Source: a virus. From it: a DNA stretch of 43,209 bases. Under the pieces are notes generated by a model. It searched no databases. It was given only the letters and a program-made list of their open reading frames with translations, and was not told the origin of the DNA. A program made the position numbers and the translations under genes. Below, one piece after another: positions 22,716 through 31,886 of this stretch. The DNA is taken from positions 1-43,209 of IMG/VR virus record IMGVR_UViG_3300006802_000178. One strand, written 5' to 3'. Within the stretch, counting starts at the first letter, position 1. Each line of letters begins with the position of its first letter.

Positions 22716-22892
22716 ATGCCTAATCCAATTGGTCGTAAGCGTATTCCCTCTGCTTCTTCAGAGGTGGATACCCTGAAAAAGGAGCTGGAAGCACTCAAAG
22801 CTATGTACGTTCAAGACATGGCCAACATCAGTGCTGACATTCAAACCCTGGGTAACCAATCGCAGCCTGCTGATTCCCAACCAGCAAGCTGA
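22716..22892 (+). CDS. 58-aa coiled-coil peptide
   Basis: ATG 22716 begins 4 nt after the previous stop. A basic start (GRKRIPSAS) is followed by one amphipathic helix (VDTLKKELEALKAMYVQDMA) and a polar end. The heptad-like Leu spacing suggests a small oligomerising protein next to the capsid genes. The function is unknown. Confidence 0.6.
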   Translation: MPNPIGRKRIPSASSEVDTLKKELEALKAMYVQDMANISADIQTLGNQSQPADSQPAS

Positions 22893-22907
22893 GAATTTTT
22901 AAAAACT

Positions 22908-22913
22908 TATAAT
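22908..22913 (+). promoter_or_regulatory. consensus -10 element
   Basis: TATAAT, preceded by a run of T and A, lies 22 nt before the GTG at 22935. No good -35 element is seen. This fits the pattern of -10 elements 20-35 nt before gene starts elsewhere in the window. Confidence 0.5.
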
Positions 22914-22934
22914 GGGTATAGCTGATCCACAAAT

Positions 22935-23684
22935 GTGGTCTATACCCCTCTTTCTAATTACAGATACGATTCGGGACCACATCGGATACAGAGCGGTCCT
23001 AATAGGGAAGCGTATCAAGTTGTAAGCTCTGGAATTGTAGATCTCGGGGCGGATTACGGTGTAGTTGTTCCTGGCCCCCCTAATAGTGGTATATACAGCA
23101 CCGACGCGTGGCGGGCAGTACCAGCCGCTGTTTCTGGTTATTGGACTGATTACCAACACGTTGACTATCAACCAAGCGGTACTTTTTTAAGTGCTTACGA
23201 AGGTTATAGACCTCTTGGGTTCAGCACGATAGCCAATGCAAAAGTTCAGACTTCTTACGGACCCGAGTGGGGTGTAAGAGGCACGGGCAAGTACACGTAT
23301 TTTGGTGGAACTGCGCCGGACAACCAGGCTTACAACCCATATAACACTCCGGAAGGAAATACAGCCGCTCAAGGGCACACGGGAGGTCAGTCTCTACAGC
23401 AGCGTTATGCCACGACGCTTTTAACAAATCCAACGAACGACACTTCCGGAAGCAGAGCCTCGTGGGTTTACCATCCTCCTGTTTACTGTCAAACATTTAC
23501 GGAGGTTTCAAGAAGTGAAACTCCTGGTCTGATGTCTACTGATTTGAGGTACGTGTATAGAGGTAGAGCAGGTAATTACGTCTCTAACTTTGCTTCTATC
23601 TACCATCAACTTCCGGAGGGTGTTCGTTCAATTGTGCGTACCTACAGTCCTACAGTTAACTCAAGTAATCAAAAAACTAATTAA
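22935..23684 (+). CDS. structural protein, Tyr/Gly-rich
   Basis: 249 aa from GTG 22935. Rich in Tyr, Gly, Ser, Asn and Thr with few charged helices, as in virion beta proteins. It lies between the small genes and the major capsid gene. A head or tail structural role is likely, but no family is recognised. Confidence 0.6.
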   Translation: MVYTPLSNYRYDSGPHRIQSGPNREAYQVVSSGIVDLGADYGVVVPGPPNSGIYSTDAWRAVPAAVSGYWTDYQHVDYQPSGTFLSAYEGYRPLGFSTIANAKVQTSYGPEWGVRGTGKYTYFGGTAPDNQAYNPYNTPEGNTAAQGHTGGQSLQQRYATTLLTNPTNDTSGSRASWVYHPPVYCQTFTEVSRSETPGLMSTDLRYVYRGRAGNYVSNFASIYHQLPEGVRSIVRTYSPTVNSSNQKTN

Positions 23685-23730
23685 CGCTAAAAACGCGACA
23701 GTCACTGTGTTGTCAGGCTTTCAAGTAGTT

Positions 23731-23742
23731 ATATTTAGTAAG
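23731..23742 (+). promoter_or_regulatory. ATATTTAGTAAG motif before the capsid gene
   Basis: This 12-mer recurs exactly at 40216-40227. Here it lies 34 nt before the capsid start, there 41 nt before a fibre gene. It may be a late promoter element. Confidence 0.4.
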
Positions 23743-23764
23743 TAGTTCTTCGGGAGTTGACGCT

Positions 23765-24880
23765 TTGTTCGTCGACAATGATTTTCCGAAGCTGCTCGGT
23801 GCGGAATTATACCGTCCCCATCCTGCGTACGTCGTAGAGATGGCCGCTGAGCCGGTCGTTGTTCACGATTTCTCGAAACAACCCGGTCAGACCGTTCAGC
23901 TCGATCGTTACCGTTTCTGGGGCAATCCCGGCTCGAAAGAGTCTCGGGAGCGCACCGCTGAGCAGACCATTGGTACTGCTAATAGCCGGAACATCGTCAA
24001 GGACAAAGTGCTCGTGACTCTTCGCGAGTACACCGGTCCTGCCGATCCGAGTGACCCCACTCAGCCCAGCACCTTCAAGATTGCTCGCGAGACACTGATC
24101 ACCGCGCAGCGTCTTCTGCTGGACACCGGCAACCTGACTGCTTTCCACCAGTCCATCGGTTCTCTGACCCTGCTCGACGACTATCGTCGTTGGCGCGATC
24201 GGGTGTTCATCAACGAACTCCTGAAAGCTGTCTCTAAAGGTCAAGCCTCCGATAGCCAAGGTGGTTACTACTACCCCGGCGATCTCGCCGTCGGTAGTCT
24301 GACCTACGCGAACGCTGAACAAGCTAAGTTCGACGTTAAGGACGACCTGCTGCGCGTGGTCAAGAGCCTGCGCAAGCGTAACGTTCCTACCTACCAGGAC
24401 GGTTTCTATCGCTGCGTTTGCGATCCGACCTTCCTGATGCACCTGCGTCAGAACAGCGACTTCCGTGAAGTTGCTCGTTATCCCGGCAACGGTCAGATCA
24501 ACCCCCTCATGTCCGCGATGCAGCCCAACGCTGCCATCTACATGGGTCAGGGCTTTGGTCAAGCCACCTTCGTGGCTGGCGAGCCGATCATGCCGACCGG
24601 TTTCGTGTTCGAGGGCGTTCGCTTCTTCGAATCCACGAACATGCCTTCTCAAAATGCGTCCGCGACCATCGGTGGTTCCGCGTCTTCTTACGAGACCGCC
24701 ATCGGTATGTTCTTCGGACCCCAGTCTGTTGGTGTGGGTATTGGCGGTAACAACGCCCAAGTCCTGCTCAACAACAATGACGACTTCAGCCGTTTCATCA
24801 TGATGATTTGGAGCCTGTACGCAGGTTTCGAACTCCTGAATGCTGATTTCGCCACCATCGCTTACTCCTTTAACGCCTGA
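23765..24880 (+). CDS. major capsid protein
   Basis: 371 aa, HK97-type shell protein, probably of the N4 gp56-like group. It starts with TTG 23765, and GGGAG lies 9 nt upstream. N-terminal FPKLLGAELYRP is followed by an E-loop-like stretch (DFSKQPGQTVQLDRYRFWG, about 35-53), a long spine helix region (ARETLITAQRLLLDTGN) and C-terminal strands. Codon choice is strongly biased to C/G-ending codons, unlike most neighbours, as expected for the most abundant virion protein. The next gene, also biased, follows by 14 nt. Confidence 0.82.
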   Translation: MFVDNDFPKLLGAELYRPHPAYVVEMAAEPVVVHDFSKQPGQTVQLDRYRFWGNPGSKESRERTAEQTIGTANSRNIVKDKVLVTLREYTGPADPSDPTQPSTFKIARETLITAQRLLLDTGNLTAFHQSIGSLTLLDDYRRWRDRVFINELLKAVSKGQASDSQGGYYYPGDLAVGSLTYANAEQAKFDVKDDLLRVVKSLRKRNVPTYQDGFYRCVCDPTFLMHLRQNSDFREVARYPGNGQINPLMSAMQPNAAIYMGQGFGQATFVAGEPIMPTGFVFEGVRFFESTNMPSQNASATIGGSASSYETAIGMFFGPQSVGVGIGGNNAQVLLNNNDDFSRFIMMIWSLYAGFELLNADFATIAYSFNA

Positions 24881-24894
24881 GGAGGTAACTAACG

Positions 24895-25767
24895 ATGGCT
24901 ATTAATCCTAACCAGCTCTCAGTTGCCAAGATCTATCCTGGTAACTACACGAATGTTCTTCGTTACTGGCACGAAGAAAAGTCCGTTACTTATCTGAATG
25001 AGAACGGCACCAGCGAGACTCTCGCCAACCAACCTGTTGGCGGTCCCGTTGGCGTGGTCTTCCGTCCCGGTTGGATCGCTCAACAAGCCGTTGGCTACGT
25101 TGACCTGTCCTACCAGGCCGCTGGCACCACCAACCAGCTCGACTACTACGCTCAAGCGTATTCGTCTGGTCTGAATGGCGCTAACGCCGCTTTCGTTAAC
25201 GGCAGCGTCATTATTCCTTCTCCCGACTACCACAAGGATGTTCGGGCAGACATCACCAACGGTATCACTGTGCCTTCCGGCGCTTATGTGTACCGCGCTT
25301 CTATCCGTCTGGACGGTGGCGATGTGGTGTCGAGCGGTGTGGGCGGCGCTTCCGCAACTCCCACCCTGGGTCTTGGCCCCGCCCTGGGCGTTGGTCTGAC
25401 CTCTGCTCCTACCCCCAGTGGCTTCTTCGCCACCGTGGTTGGTTCGAACAGCCGCATTGAGAACGGTTCGTTCAGCTCCAGCAACGCCTGGAACTCTGCG
25501 AACATGCACGCCGTTAAGGCAGACACCACTTACAAACTGTGGACTGTCGGCAACCTCGGCGGTGTTGCTGCTTCCGGTCTGGCTCAAGCCTCCGGTGTGT
25601 ACGACGCTCGTGCCACCAACGGCAAGCTCAACGGCAAGGACAAAGCCCTCGCTATCTGCGAAGTGTGCTGGTTGGTTCCCGATCAGCCCCCCGAGCGTAG
25701 CGACCTGGCTCTGCAGCCCGGCGGTGTGGTTGAGTCCAGCATCTACACCAGCACTGTCCCTCAGTGA
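24895..25767 (+). CDS. abundant virion protein (decoration or second shell protein)
   Basis: 290 aa with the same extreme codon bias as the capsid gene, so very highly expressed. It is beta-rich, with little helix (VGYVDLSYQAAGTTNQLDYY) and a Gly/Pro-rich middle (VGLTSAPTPSG). GGAGG stands ahead of the ATG. A capsid decoration or head-fibre protein is the best guess. A tail tube is less likely in the absence of a tape measure. A strong terminator follows. Confidence 0.65.
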   Translation: MAINPNQLSVAKIYPGNYTNVLRYWHEEKSVTYLNENGTSETLANQPVGGPVGVVFRPGWIAQQAVGYVDLSYQAAGTTNQLDYYAQAYSSGLNGANAAFVNGSVIIPSPDYHKDVRADITNGITVPSGAYVYRASIRLDGGDVVSSGVGGASATPTLGLGPALGVGLTSAPTPSGFFATVVGSNSRIENGSFSSSNAWNSANMHAVKADTTYKLWTVGNLGGVAASGLAQASGVYDARATNGKLNGKDKALAICEVCWLVPDQPPERSDLALQPGGVVESSIYTSTVPQ

Positions 25768-25793
25768 TACACTGACACAGCGAAACCACGGCG

Positions 25794-25818
25794 ACCCCCT
25801 CTTCGGAGGGGGTTTTTT
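25794..25818 (+). terminator. strong intrinsic terminator
   Basis: ACCCCCTC pairs with GAGGGGGT across a TTCG loop, then TTTTTT. It ends the capsid transcript, 27 nt after the stop, and points away from the next minus-strand genes. Confidence 0.93.
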
Positions 25819-25828
25819 CTTGGAAGAA

Positions 25829-25996
25829 CTACTCGGTTTCGATCTCTGTAAAGGGGTCAGTTTCTATATAGGTTTCAGTCTCTATATAGGTTTTCAGTGT
25901 TTCGAGAGCTTGCTGAAGAAGCTGTTCCTCTTCGGGAGTCAGTTCAGAAACTTCTGAATCGTTTTCGGAAGGCTCGGAAGAGGCGAAAGAAACCAT
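25829..25996 (-). CDS. 55-aa acidic protein with short repeat
   Basis: ATG at 25996, TAG at 25829-25831. Strongly acidic (SENDSEVSELTPEEEQLLQQ), with a tandem TYIETE/TYIETD pair. The DNA shows the matching direct repeat (TCTATATAGGTTT twice). It starts 2 nt after the stop of the next upstream minus-strand gene. It may bind the basic virion or DNA proteins. The function is unknown. Confidence 0.6.
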   Translation of the reverse strand: MVSFASSEPSENDSEVSELTPEEEQLLQQALETLKTYIETETYIETDPFTEIETE

Positions 25997-25998
25997 AG

Positions 25999-26517
25999 TT
26001 ATTGTTGACCCAACCGCTGGCGCAGCTGCTCAAACCTTTTGTTTACGTCCAAAGAGTAACTCGTGTCACTGGTCTGTGGGTCAACGCGATCGACAATTGA
26101 GCGTGCGTGAGCTTCGCTATTGATGTAGTCCGCCACTCGGGCTGCAGCTTCGAGTGCTGCCGGATCTTGCCAGAACTGCCCCATTGCAATAGACGGAGCC
26201 ATCCCGCTTAAGACTCTTGGGTCGGTGCCTCGTGTGATTGGAGCTCCCCAAGTTTTGCTGGGTTTGTTCTCGGGGTTGACTTTGCGTTCCCTCGCTGCTA
26301 TCGCTCGGAGAACTTCAGGCCCTACGTTGGTTACTCCGAAGGGATCCACGACGTTGGTGACCATTCCTGTAACACCGACAGGAATAGAACGAGCTAAAGC
26401 TTTAGGAGCACTAAAGCCAGCTTCTCGTTGGTCGCGATACTCTAAAGATGTGTTGTAGATATCACCTAGGAAAGGCAGCGCTCGAAGGATCTGACCAGCG
26501 AACCTAGGAATCGGCAT
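25999..26517 (-). CDS. hypothetical protein, possibly membrane- or virion-associated
   Basis: 172 aa. The basic and hydrophobic start MPIPRFAGQILRALPFLGDI is followed by Val/Gly/Pro stretches (SIPVGVTGMVTNVVDPFGVT) and a charged C-terminal helix (KRFEQLRQRLGQQ). It leads the two-gene minus-strand unit with the 55-aa protein, convergent to the capsid operon and divergent from the HhH gene. No domain is recognised. Confidence 0.65.
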   Translation of the reverse strand: MPIPRFAGQILRALPFLGDIYNTSLEYRDQREAGFSAPKALARSIPVGVTGMVTNVVDPFGVTNVGPEVLRAIAARERKVNPENKPSKTWGAPITRGTDPRVLSGMAPSIAMGQFWQDPAALEAAARVADYINSEAHARSIVDRVDPQTSDTSYSLDVNKRFEQLRQRLGQQ

Positions 26518-26573
26518 TTTAATAACGTGCTCTATTGACAGTTTAATGTAAACTTATCCCAGATTCTGTTCAC

Positions 26574-27011
26574 ATGATGACGGTCACCCAGTCGAAAGAA
26601 TTTACTTACACTCCTAATGGAGTCAAAATCGAAATTCTTAGCGAGCACGACGAGGGTGAGTACAAAATGGTTCGGTCCCTGACTACAGGGAAAGTCTTTT
26701 TTGCTCACAAGAATCAAATCGCTGAGATCCTTAAAGAGGAAGATGAGGGGGAAAAACCCGTTAAGCAGCGCCGTGGGCGTCAGATTGTTAAGCCAGAGGT
26801 ACCTGCTTACAACCGAGTCAACATCAACTCGGCAACTCCCCAGCTGCTGACTCAGGTTCTGAAAGGCGTTGGACTTAAAACTGCCACTGAGATCAAGGAA
26901 CTTCAGCAGTCGATGCCCGGCGAGCGCTTCACCAAACTGGATCAGCTGCGGTCCATCACCCGTGTGGATTGGGATTCTGTTTTGGAAGGCGACACTGTTT
27001 ATGTCGAGTGA
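26574..27011 (+). CDS. helix-hairpin-helix (ComEA-like) DNA-binding protein
   Basis: 145 aa. Residues 1-50 are a small beta domain (YTPNGVKIEILSEHDEGEYK). Residues 60-72 are a basic linker (KPVKQRRGRQ). Residues 80-145 are a helix-hairpin-helix unit with VNINSATPQLLTQVLKGVG and LKTATEIKEL, the pattern of ComEA-type HhH domains. It binds DNA without sequence specificity. In a late gene region it may act in DNA packaging, ejection or head completion. Confidence 0.75.
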   Translation: MMTVTQSKEFTYTPNGVKIEILSEHDEGEYKMVRSLTTGKVFFAHKNQIAEILKEEDEGEKPVKQRRGRQIVKPEVPAYNRVNINSATPQLLTQVLKGVGLKTATEIKELQQSMPGERFTKLDQLRSITRVDWDSVLEGDTVYVE

Positions 27012-27070
27012 GACGAATTTTTAACGATTAAATAAAGCGATAGAATACGTTTATCGCTTGTAGTTAGATC

Positions 27071-27691
27071 GTGGCGCAGTTATCTCCACAAGAACTTGAG
27101 CAGATTCAAAGTTATCTGGCTCAACAGGGAGTTGTATTCCAACCGGATACTACTGACGCCACTAAACGTGAGGTTGTATATGCTGCGATAAATCAGTTAT
27201 CCAGAAACCCTGCGCAGGTTTTTGGTTACAGATTAGATGATTTTAACTTCAGTCGCGTAGCATATCACCTCGGCTATAACATCGCTACAGTTCCTGCGGG
27301 CGATTATGCCCGTTTGATGGAAGCTTGCAACAGCGTCCCCAGCGAGTTTTACTACGACAAAATCGTTCAGCAAATTGAGCGTTGTGAAGAAGCTGAGCGT
27401 TTAACTGAACTTGCAACCGGTCGCGCCACGAGTCGTCAGGAGCTGATTCAAGGTGACGTGAGTCGCTCCATCAACATTCAAGACAAACGCGAGACCGCGA
27501 AAATCTGGCGGGAGAACTACTTATATGAGTGCGATCGTCTTGCCCACATGCTTTATATTCCTAACTATCGAGACCCCGTGGCAGCTCGGTACCGCTTTGA
27601 AAGGAGCGGCGGAGAGTTTATCCAAGCTATACCTGGACCTCCTGATACTTCCAGGGCAGATAGGTTATGGTTTAACGCAAATTGGCGATAA
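27071..27691 (+). CDS. possible head-tail connector
   Basis: 206 aa from GTG 27071. The helical bundle (FYYDKIVQQIERCEEAERL, WRENYLYECDRLAHMLY) with a loop-rich C-terminus resembles the adaptor proteins that sit under the portal. The gene lies in the head and neck region. No strong sequence family is named. A TAGAAT about 20 nt before the start is a possible -10. Confidence 0.45.
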   Translation: MAQLSPQELEQIQSYLAQQGVVFQPDTTDATKREVVYAAINQLSRNPAQVFGYRLDDFNFSRVAYHLGYNIATVPAGDYARLMEACNSVPSEFYYDKIVQQIERCEEAERLTELATGRATSRQELIQGDVSRSINIQDKRETAKIWRENYLYECDRLAHMLYIPNYRDPVAARYRFERSGGEFIQAIPGPPDTSRADRLWFNANWR

Positions 27692-27727
27692 AAGCTATAG
27701 TAGTTCTAGGAACTAGATCCATTTGTA

Positions 27728-29329
27728 ATGGCTGGGAAGCAAGGGTTTTTTAAGGACCTTGAGTCTATTCGTCAGGCTGTAACTACTTACGGTCCTCAGT
27801 TTTTAATGGGTCTGGGTGATGCAGGCGAAGCCATAATTCGAAGAGTTGGCCAGCAAGGTGGTCTCACTCAACCCGCAGCTCGGCAAGTCAGGCCTCCCGC
27901 CGCAAGACCGATCCCTACTCGAGCTGTCGAGTCCACTCAACTCCGTCTTCCCTTAACATCTCGAGAGAGCGGCAGATTTGTCTCTCCCTACGGGCCAAAA
28001 ATTGACCCTGCGGATATCGATGCTCGGTTGGCGGTGCAGAATCGTCCAAGCATCATGGACGTTCCTGCCGTCCCACGTCGCTCTGTGCCTGTCCAAGGGC
28101 AGACGCAAATGAGCGTCTTCAGCGCTCCTGAGCCTGCGTTCAAGACAACCCCTATGCAGGGACCCGTTTCGCGAACTGCCCAGGATCTGTACGCTAATGA
28201 TCCTGGCACTTATCGCGCAATCGATGAGTTAGCACAACGTGCTTCGACCTATTACGGCAAGCCCGTAACTGTTGACGATCTTGTCTCAGAGCGCGGCACC
28301 TTGATTCTTCAAGATCTGCAACGAGGTCAGGCTTTAGCTCCTCGTACTCCCGGAGGCATGATCCCTCGTGGTCCTGGAGGAGCTGTCATGGAAGGCACCC
28401 CCGGCGGACGCATCACCCAATATCAGAGGGGTGCCATGACAAAGGATATGGGTGATGCTGGACGAGCATACCAAGGCGAACCCATCATCGATGTCGACGT
28501 TCGTGAGATCCAGAACGCTGCAGGCGGTCTCCGTACTCTTGACCTCAAAAAAATCGCTGCGCTGAGCGCGTTGGCAGGTCTGGGCGGGGTAGGCCTCGCT
28601 TCTCGACAGGGTCAACCCGATTTTGTTCCTGCCGATCGACGGAGCGCTATTGAAGGAGCTTTTGATCGGGAGCCTGATGTCGACGCAGATCGTTCCGGTC
28701 GCTATGTCGGAGAAAACTTCCCCGGCCCTGGGGCGGCTGCTGGACTGAATCAAGGAGCCGTCACGATTGGAGCTGGTTCGATCCCGATTGTCACTTCTCG
28801 AGGTCGTGCTCGTGACGAAGCCCTCAACGAAGCGATGCAGAATATTCAGCGACCCTCCGGTTTGACCAAACAACAAGCTGATTTGGCTCGTTATTACCAG
28901 CAACGCGAGGCGTACGCTCAGCACCCCACCACTAAGGCTCAGATTCTTGCAGATTTTGCAGCCCTTGGGGAGCGCTACGCTCAAGCTGATATGGCAGCGT
29001 GGGCTAGTAAAAACCCTGAGTTGGCTTACGAACTGACTCAGAAAATGAAGGGCAAACTGCCTAGCCAGCAAATGCCTCAAGCTCAGCAGATTGGCGCACC
29101 CACCGCTGAGATCGGTTCAGACGCTGGCCGGACTCTTGCAGGCAATGTCGATATGGCTGGGCAGGTCGCAGTAACGGACGCTATGGCTAATGCTGGTGCC
29201 CGAGACCTTCAACAAGCAACTACTCCCCGCATGCCTGTTCAGATCGGTAACCCCGGTCCTTATCCAGTTGGGACCGGCAACCCCGGCTACAACATGTACG
29301 GGTACCCCTTAATTAATCCCTACAACTGA
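27728..29329 (+). CDS. large virion-associated protein
   Basis: 533 aa. Pro/Arg-rich N-terminal 120 residues, then mixed regions and a Gly-rich hydrophobic stretch (ALSALAGLGGVGLASRQ, about 275-291), then a helical Ala/Gln domain and a Tyr/Asn/Pro tail. This resembles ejection or inner virion proteins. Its stop overlaps the next ATG by 1 nt. The function is not identified. Confidence 0.6.
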   Translation: MAGKQGFFKDLESIRQAVTTYGPQFLMGLGDAGEAIIRRVGQQGGLTQPAARQVRPPAARPIPTRAVESTQLRLPLTSRESGRFVSPYGPKIDPADIDARLAVQNRPSIMDVPAVPRRSVPVQGQTQMSVFSAPEPAFKTTPMQGPVSRTAQDLYANDPGTYRAIDELAQRASTYYGKPVTVDDLVSERGTLILQDLQRGQALAPRTPGGMIPRGPGGAVMEGTPGGRITQYQRGAMTKDMGDAGRAYQGEPIIDVDVREIQNAAGGLRTLDLKKIAALSALAGLGGVGLASRQGQPDFVPADRRSAIEGAFDREPDVDADRSGRYVGENFPGPGAAAGLNQGAVTIGAGSIPIVTSRGRARDEALNEAMQNIQRPSGLTKQQADLARYYQQREAYAQHPTTKAQILADFAALGERYAQADMAAWASKNPELAYELTQKMKGKLPSQQMPQAQQIGAPTAEIGSDAGRTLAGNVDMAGQVAVTDAMANAGARDLQQATTPRMPVQIGNPGPYPVGTGNPGYNMYGYPLINPYN

Positions 29330-29736
29330 TGCCTTACCAAGATATCCCAGGGTACGACCAGTATCCTTCTAGCGTTTCTCCGAAGGTTGTTCCCGACTCT
29401 TCGTATTGGGGTGGGGACCCCACTTTCACTAACCCCTCCTGGGGAAATCCAACACCATACAACTTTAAAAGTAACTTCCAGCAACCTTCTATCTGGGACG
29501 CTCTGAAACAAGGCCTGTATGAAGGATTAACTCGAGGCATATCTGGAGGCCTCGGTACCGATCCTTATGGTCGAAATCCTTTCTCCGGGTATGTTCCGGA
29601 AGCTGGCCGCATGGCCGGAGACAACCAACGGGCTATTGGCGCTCTTCCTGATATCCTTAAATACGATGTCCAGCGTTTGCTAAACCCGAAACTGCAGGTA
29701 CGTCCTACCTCGATTTATTCTGGTTTCCTTCGCTAA
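29329..29736 (+). CDS. small structural protein
   Basis: 135 aa, Tyr/Pro/Ser/Gly-rich start (YQDIPGYDQYPSSVSPK), then FKSNFQQPSIWDALKQGLYE, a Gly-rich linker and a basic end. Translationally coupled to the large gene before it. Probably virion-associated. No family is recognised. Confidence 0.55.
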   Translation: MPYQDIPGYDQYPSSVSPKVVPDSSYWGGDPTFTNPSWGNPTPYNFKSNFQQPSIWDALKQGLYEGLTRGISGGLGTDPYGRNPFSGYVPEAGRMAGDNQRAIGALPDILKYDVQRLLNPKLQVRPTSIYSGFLR

Positions 29737-29793
29737 TACTCTTAGCGAAATTTACGGTAACATACAGTAAGACCGGTCAATTAAGAGAAAACT

Positions 29794-30348
29794 GTGGCGT
29801 CTACTTCGACTAATAAGCAGCCCTGTCTGATTGACCGCCCATTCCTTCGCGGCGCACGGATCACCAGTTCCACTGGTACCTGTGATCCCACGAACCCTAA
29901 TCTGACTGACTTAATCCAGCTAGTCCGAGTCGGTGATCTTCCTTCTGAAGACGCCGCTCTTGTTGAAGATATTACGATCGTCAGCAACGAAGATTATCCC
30001 GACAACTCTGGTATTCGGACCTGTGATATTGGTCTGTATGTGTATGCCCCCAACCAGTCTGCTCCCTCCACCTCAGCTGGTCTGATGGTCGGTCGGGTCG
30101 AGGTTGGTTTAAGTGGTGCAACTTTCGGTTACCCTCAGCAGATTCAACTCTTCGCTGTTAACGCCCCCGTCCCCGCTGTGGGTGACACTGCCCTTCTGAC
30201 CCCTATTCAGATTGGTAAAGGCGAAGGTCTTTACCTTGAAAAAGGTTATATCTTGTGTGCGGGTTACATTGGTAATGGCCCGACCTCTGTTAGCGGTGGC
30301 CTTAGTCCTTCCGGCATCACGATCTGGGCGCAGGGCGGCTTCTATTAA
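29794..30348 (+). CDS. structural protein, beta-rich
   Basis: 184 aa from GTG 29794. Strands dominate (ARITSSTGTCDPTN, GLYLEKGYILCAGYIG), with a pattern like small trimeric virion proteins. It follows a 57-nt intergenic region with ACATACAGTAAG, similar to the shared motif. It starts the tail gene block with 30351. Confidence 0.6.
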   Translation: MASTSTNKQPCLIDRPFLRGARITSSTGTCDPTNPNLTDLIQLVRVGDLPSEDAALVEDITIVSNEDYPDNSGIRTCDIGLYVYAPNQSAPSTSAGLMVGRVEVGLSGATFGYPQQIQLFAVNAPVPAVGDTALLTPIQIGKGEGLYLEKGYILCAGYIGNGPTSVSGGLSPSGITIWAQGGFY

Positions 30349-30350
30349 TC

Positions 30351-31886
30351 GTGGGACGGACAAAGAGACCAGACGATTTTGGTTTCAAGTCTTTTAACAA
30401 AACTGATAGTTTCAAAGCCCCAAAAACCATAAGGGGCTCTGACAACCCTAAGGAGCTTCTTGAAGTCTTACCCTTCAAGAGGCGCTTCCGACCGCCGACG
30501 CAATCGAAGGAAAGATTTCTTCAAAGTGATTACGATTATGCGTCGCTCTGGTGCCGCTGGAGGCGTGGTTACGAGCTTGCGATGTACTCGCAGCAAGCTT
30601 ATGACGGACTGAATTATTCATTCAAGTACTACCCAGTCGGAACTCCAGGGGTGGGAGTTTTCCTTCCTGGGGCTTGTTTTATGTACCCCACGACCCGCTC
30701 CGACATGCGGATGTGGATGGTTGGAGTTCGTCCTAGAGACTCATTTAACTTCTTGAGTTTCGGTTACGCAATTGAGTCCGTAACCGCTTATAACTCCACC
30801 ACCTACGCAGTCAAACTGAACACCCGTTTCGGAGCGCCCATATCCTTCTTCACGGGAGAAGTTGTCTCTAACAGGTTTAATTCAGATGGTTCTGAAAAAG
30901 CTTACGGGTACAACAATTACACAGTCACCGCCGTGGGATTCGATGGCGTCCCACTTCCGCCAGCTTACGCGCCAATTTTTAATACCCTTTTTATCTCGGT
31001 AGCTCAGGCAAATAGCTGGTCAGTTGTTGACCGAAATACTTTGGCTGCTCCAGCCAGTGGTCCGCCAGCTGTAGGCGAATACTTTGCCACTGAGATGAGA
31101 GCTCAGTGTACGTGCCCCGACTTCTTGAATCGTGAAGGGTACAACCTTTGGAATTCAAACCTTAAAAACCGCTATCCCACTTCAAGCATCTGGAACGTTG
31201 ATCCTGCAACGTATGACGCCGGTCCAGACGCTTCTGTACGTCCTTTACCAAGCCCCGATGATCCTGGCTACACACGAACGTTTGGCTTTATTTATCTGAA
31301 TCAGATTTACAACATCCCTGAGTACCAGTACAACAACACTTACTCAGACCCAAATCTTTACTACTACCAACCCAAGTGGTGTAAGCACATCTACGCCGCT
31401 ATGTGGGATATGTACCTGAAGTATGGGCAGCAAGAATCAACGTCTCAGTGGATTCTTCATCAGCCGAACGACGAGCCGATGAATGAGTACTACCGGGAAC
31501 GATTCGAAATCGATTTGAAAAAACAAACTGACTTCCTAAAGAGGGAAAAAGACCTCGTTTGGTGGCAGCGTTACAGCCCCCAGATTAATGGAATGCCTAA
31601 CCGCATGATGCAGCCGGATATGTACAACATGATGGGTAAGACCCTGAACTCTGGCGATCTGGATTCGTTAAATACGCTTGTAGCTACATCATTCGAAATG
31701 TTTACGTTTGATGAATATAATCCGTTTGATCCTGTTGAGCTTCAAAATCTTGATGTATACGATGGGGGAACGTATGCTTATGGCTCACCCGTCCTTTCCC
31801 CTGTCAACATCCTTGACGGCTCCGTGTACGCCAATGGAACTCAGGGACCTGTAACCTCCTATGCCCTTAACGGGGGTATTTACTAA
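30351..31886 (+). CDS. tail protein with SWIM-like zinc motif
   Basis: 511 aa. Tyr-, Asn- and Pro-rich with many aromatic residues, typical of tail or baseplate proteins. It carries C253-x-C255 (CTCPDFLN) and C344-K-H346 (KWCKHIYAAMW), the CxCx(n)CxH arrangement of a SWIM zinc finger, with an unusually long 88-residue insert. A helical region follows (about 375-400), then a variable end. Zinc binding is inferred. The precise virion role is unknown. Confidence 0.7.
   Translation: MGRTKRPDDFGFKSFNKTDSFKAPKTIRGSDNPKELLEVLPFKRRFRPPTQSKERFLQSDYDYASLWCRWRRGYELAMYSQQAYDGLNYSFKYYPVGTPGVGVFLPGACFMYPTTRSDMRMWMVGVRPRDSFNFLSFGYAIESVTAYNSTTYAVKLNTRFGAPISFFTGEVVSNRFNSDGSEKAYGYNNYTVTAVGFDGVPLPPAYAPIFNTLFISVAQANSWSVVDRNTLAAPASGPPAVGEYFATEMRAQCTCPDFLNREGYNLWNSNLKNRYPTSSIWNVDPATYDAGPDASVRPLPSPDDPGYTRTFGFIYLNQIYNIPEYQYNNTYSDPNLYYYQPKWCKHIYAAMWDMYLKYGQQESTSQWILHQPNDEPMNEYYRERFEIDLKKQTDFLKREKDLVWWQRYSPQINGMPNRMMQPDMYNMMGKTLNSGDLDSLNTLVATSFEMFTFDEYNPFDPVELQNLDVYDGGTYAYGSPVLSPVNILDGSVYANGTQGPVTSYALNGGIY

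Noticed and set aside
23807-24760. 317-aa minus-strand frame opposite the capsid gene
   Set aside because: A long antisense frame produced by the strong G/C-ending codon bias of the capsid gene; Val/Gly/Thr-rich shadow.
24919-25587. 222-aa minus-strand frame opposite the abundant virion gene
   Set aside because: Same codon-bias shadow effect.
28334-29080. 248-aa minus-strand frame opposite the 533-aa gene
   Set aside because: Ser/Arg/Leu-rich shadow without ribosome site or family features.
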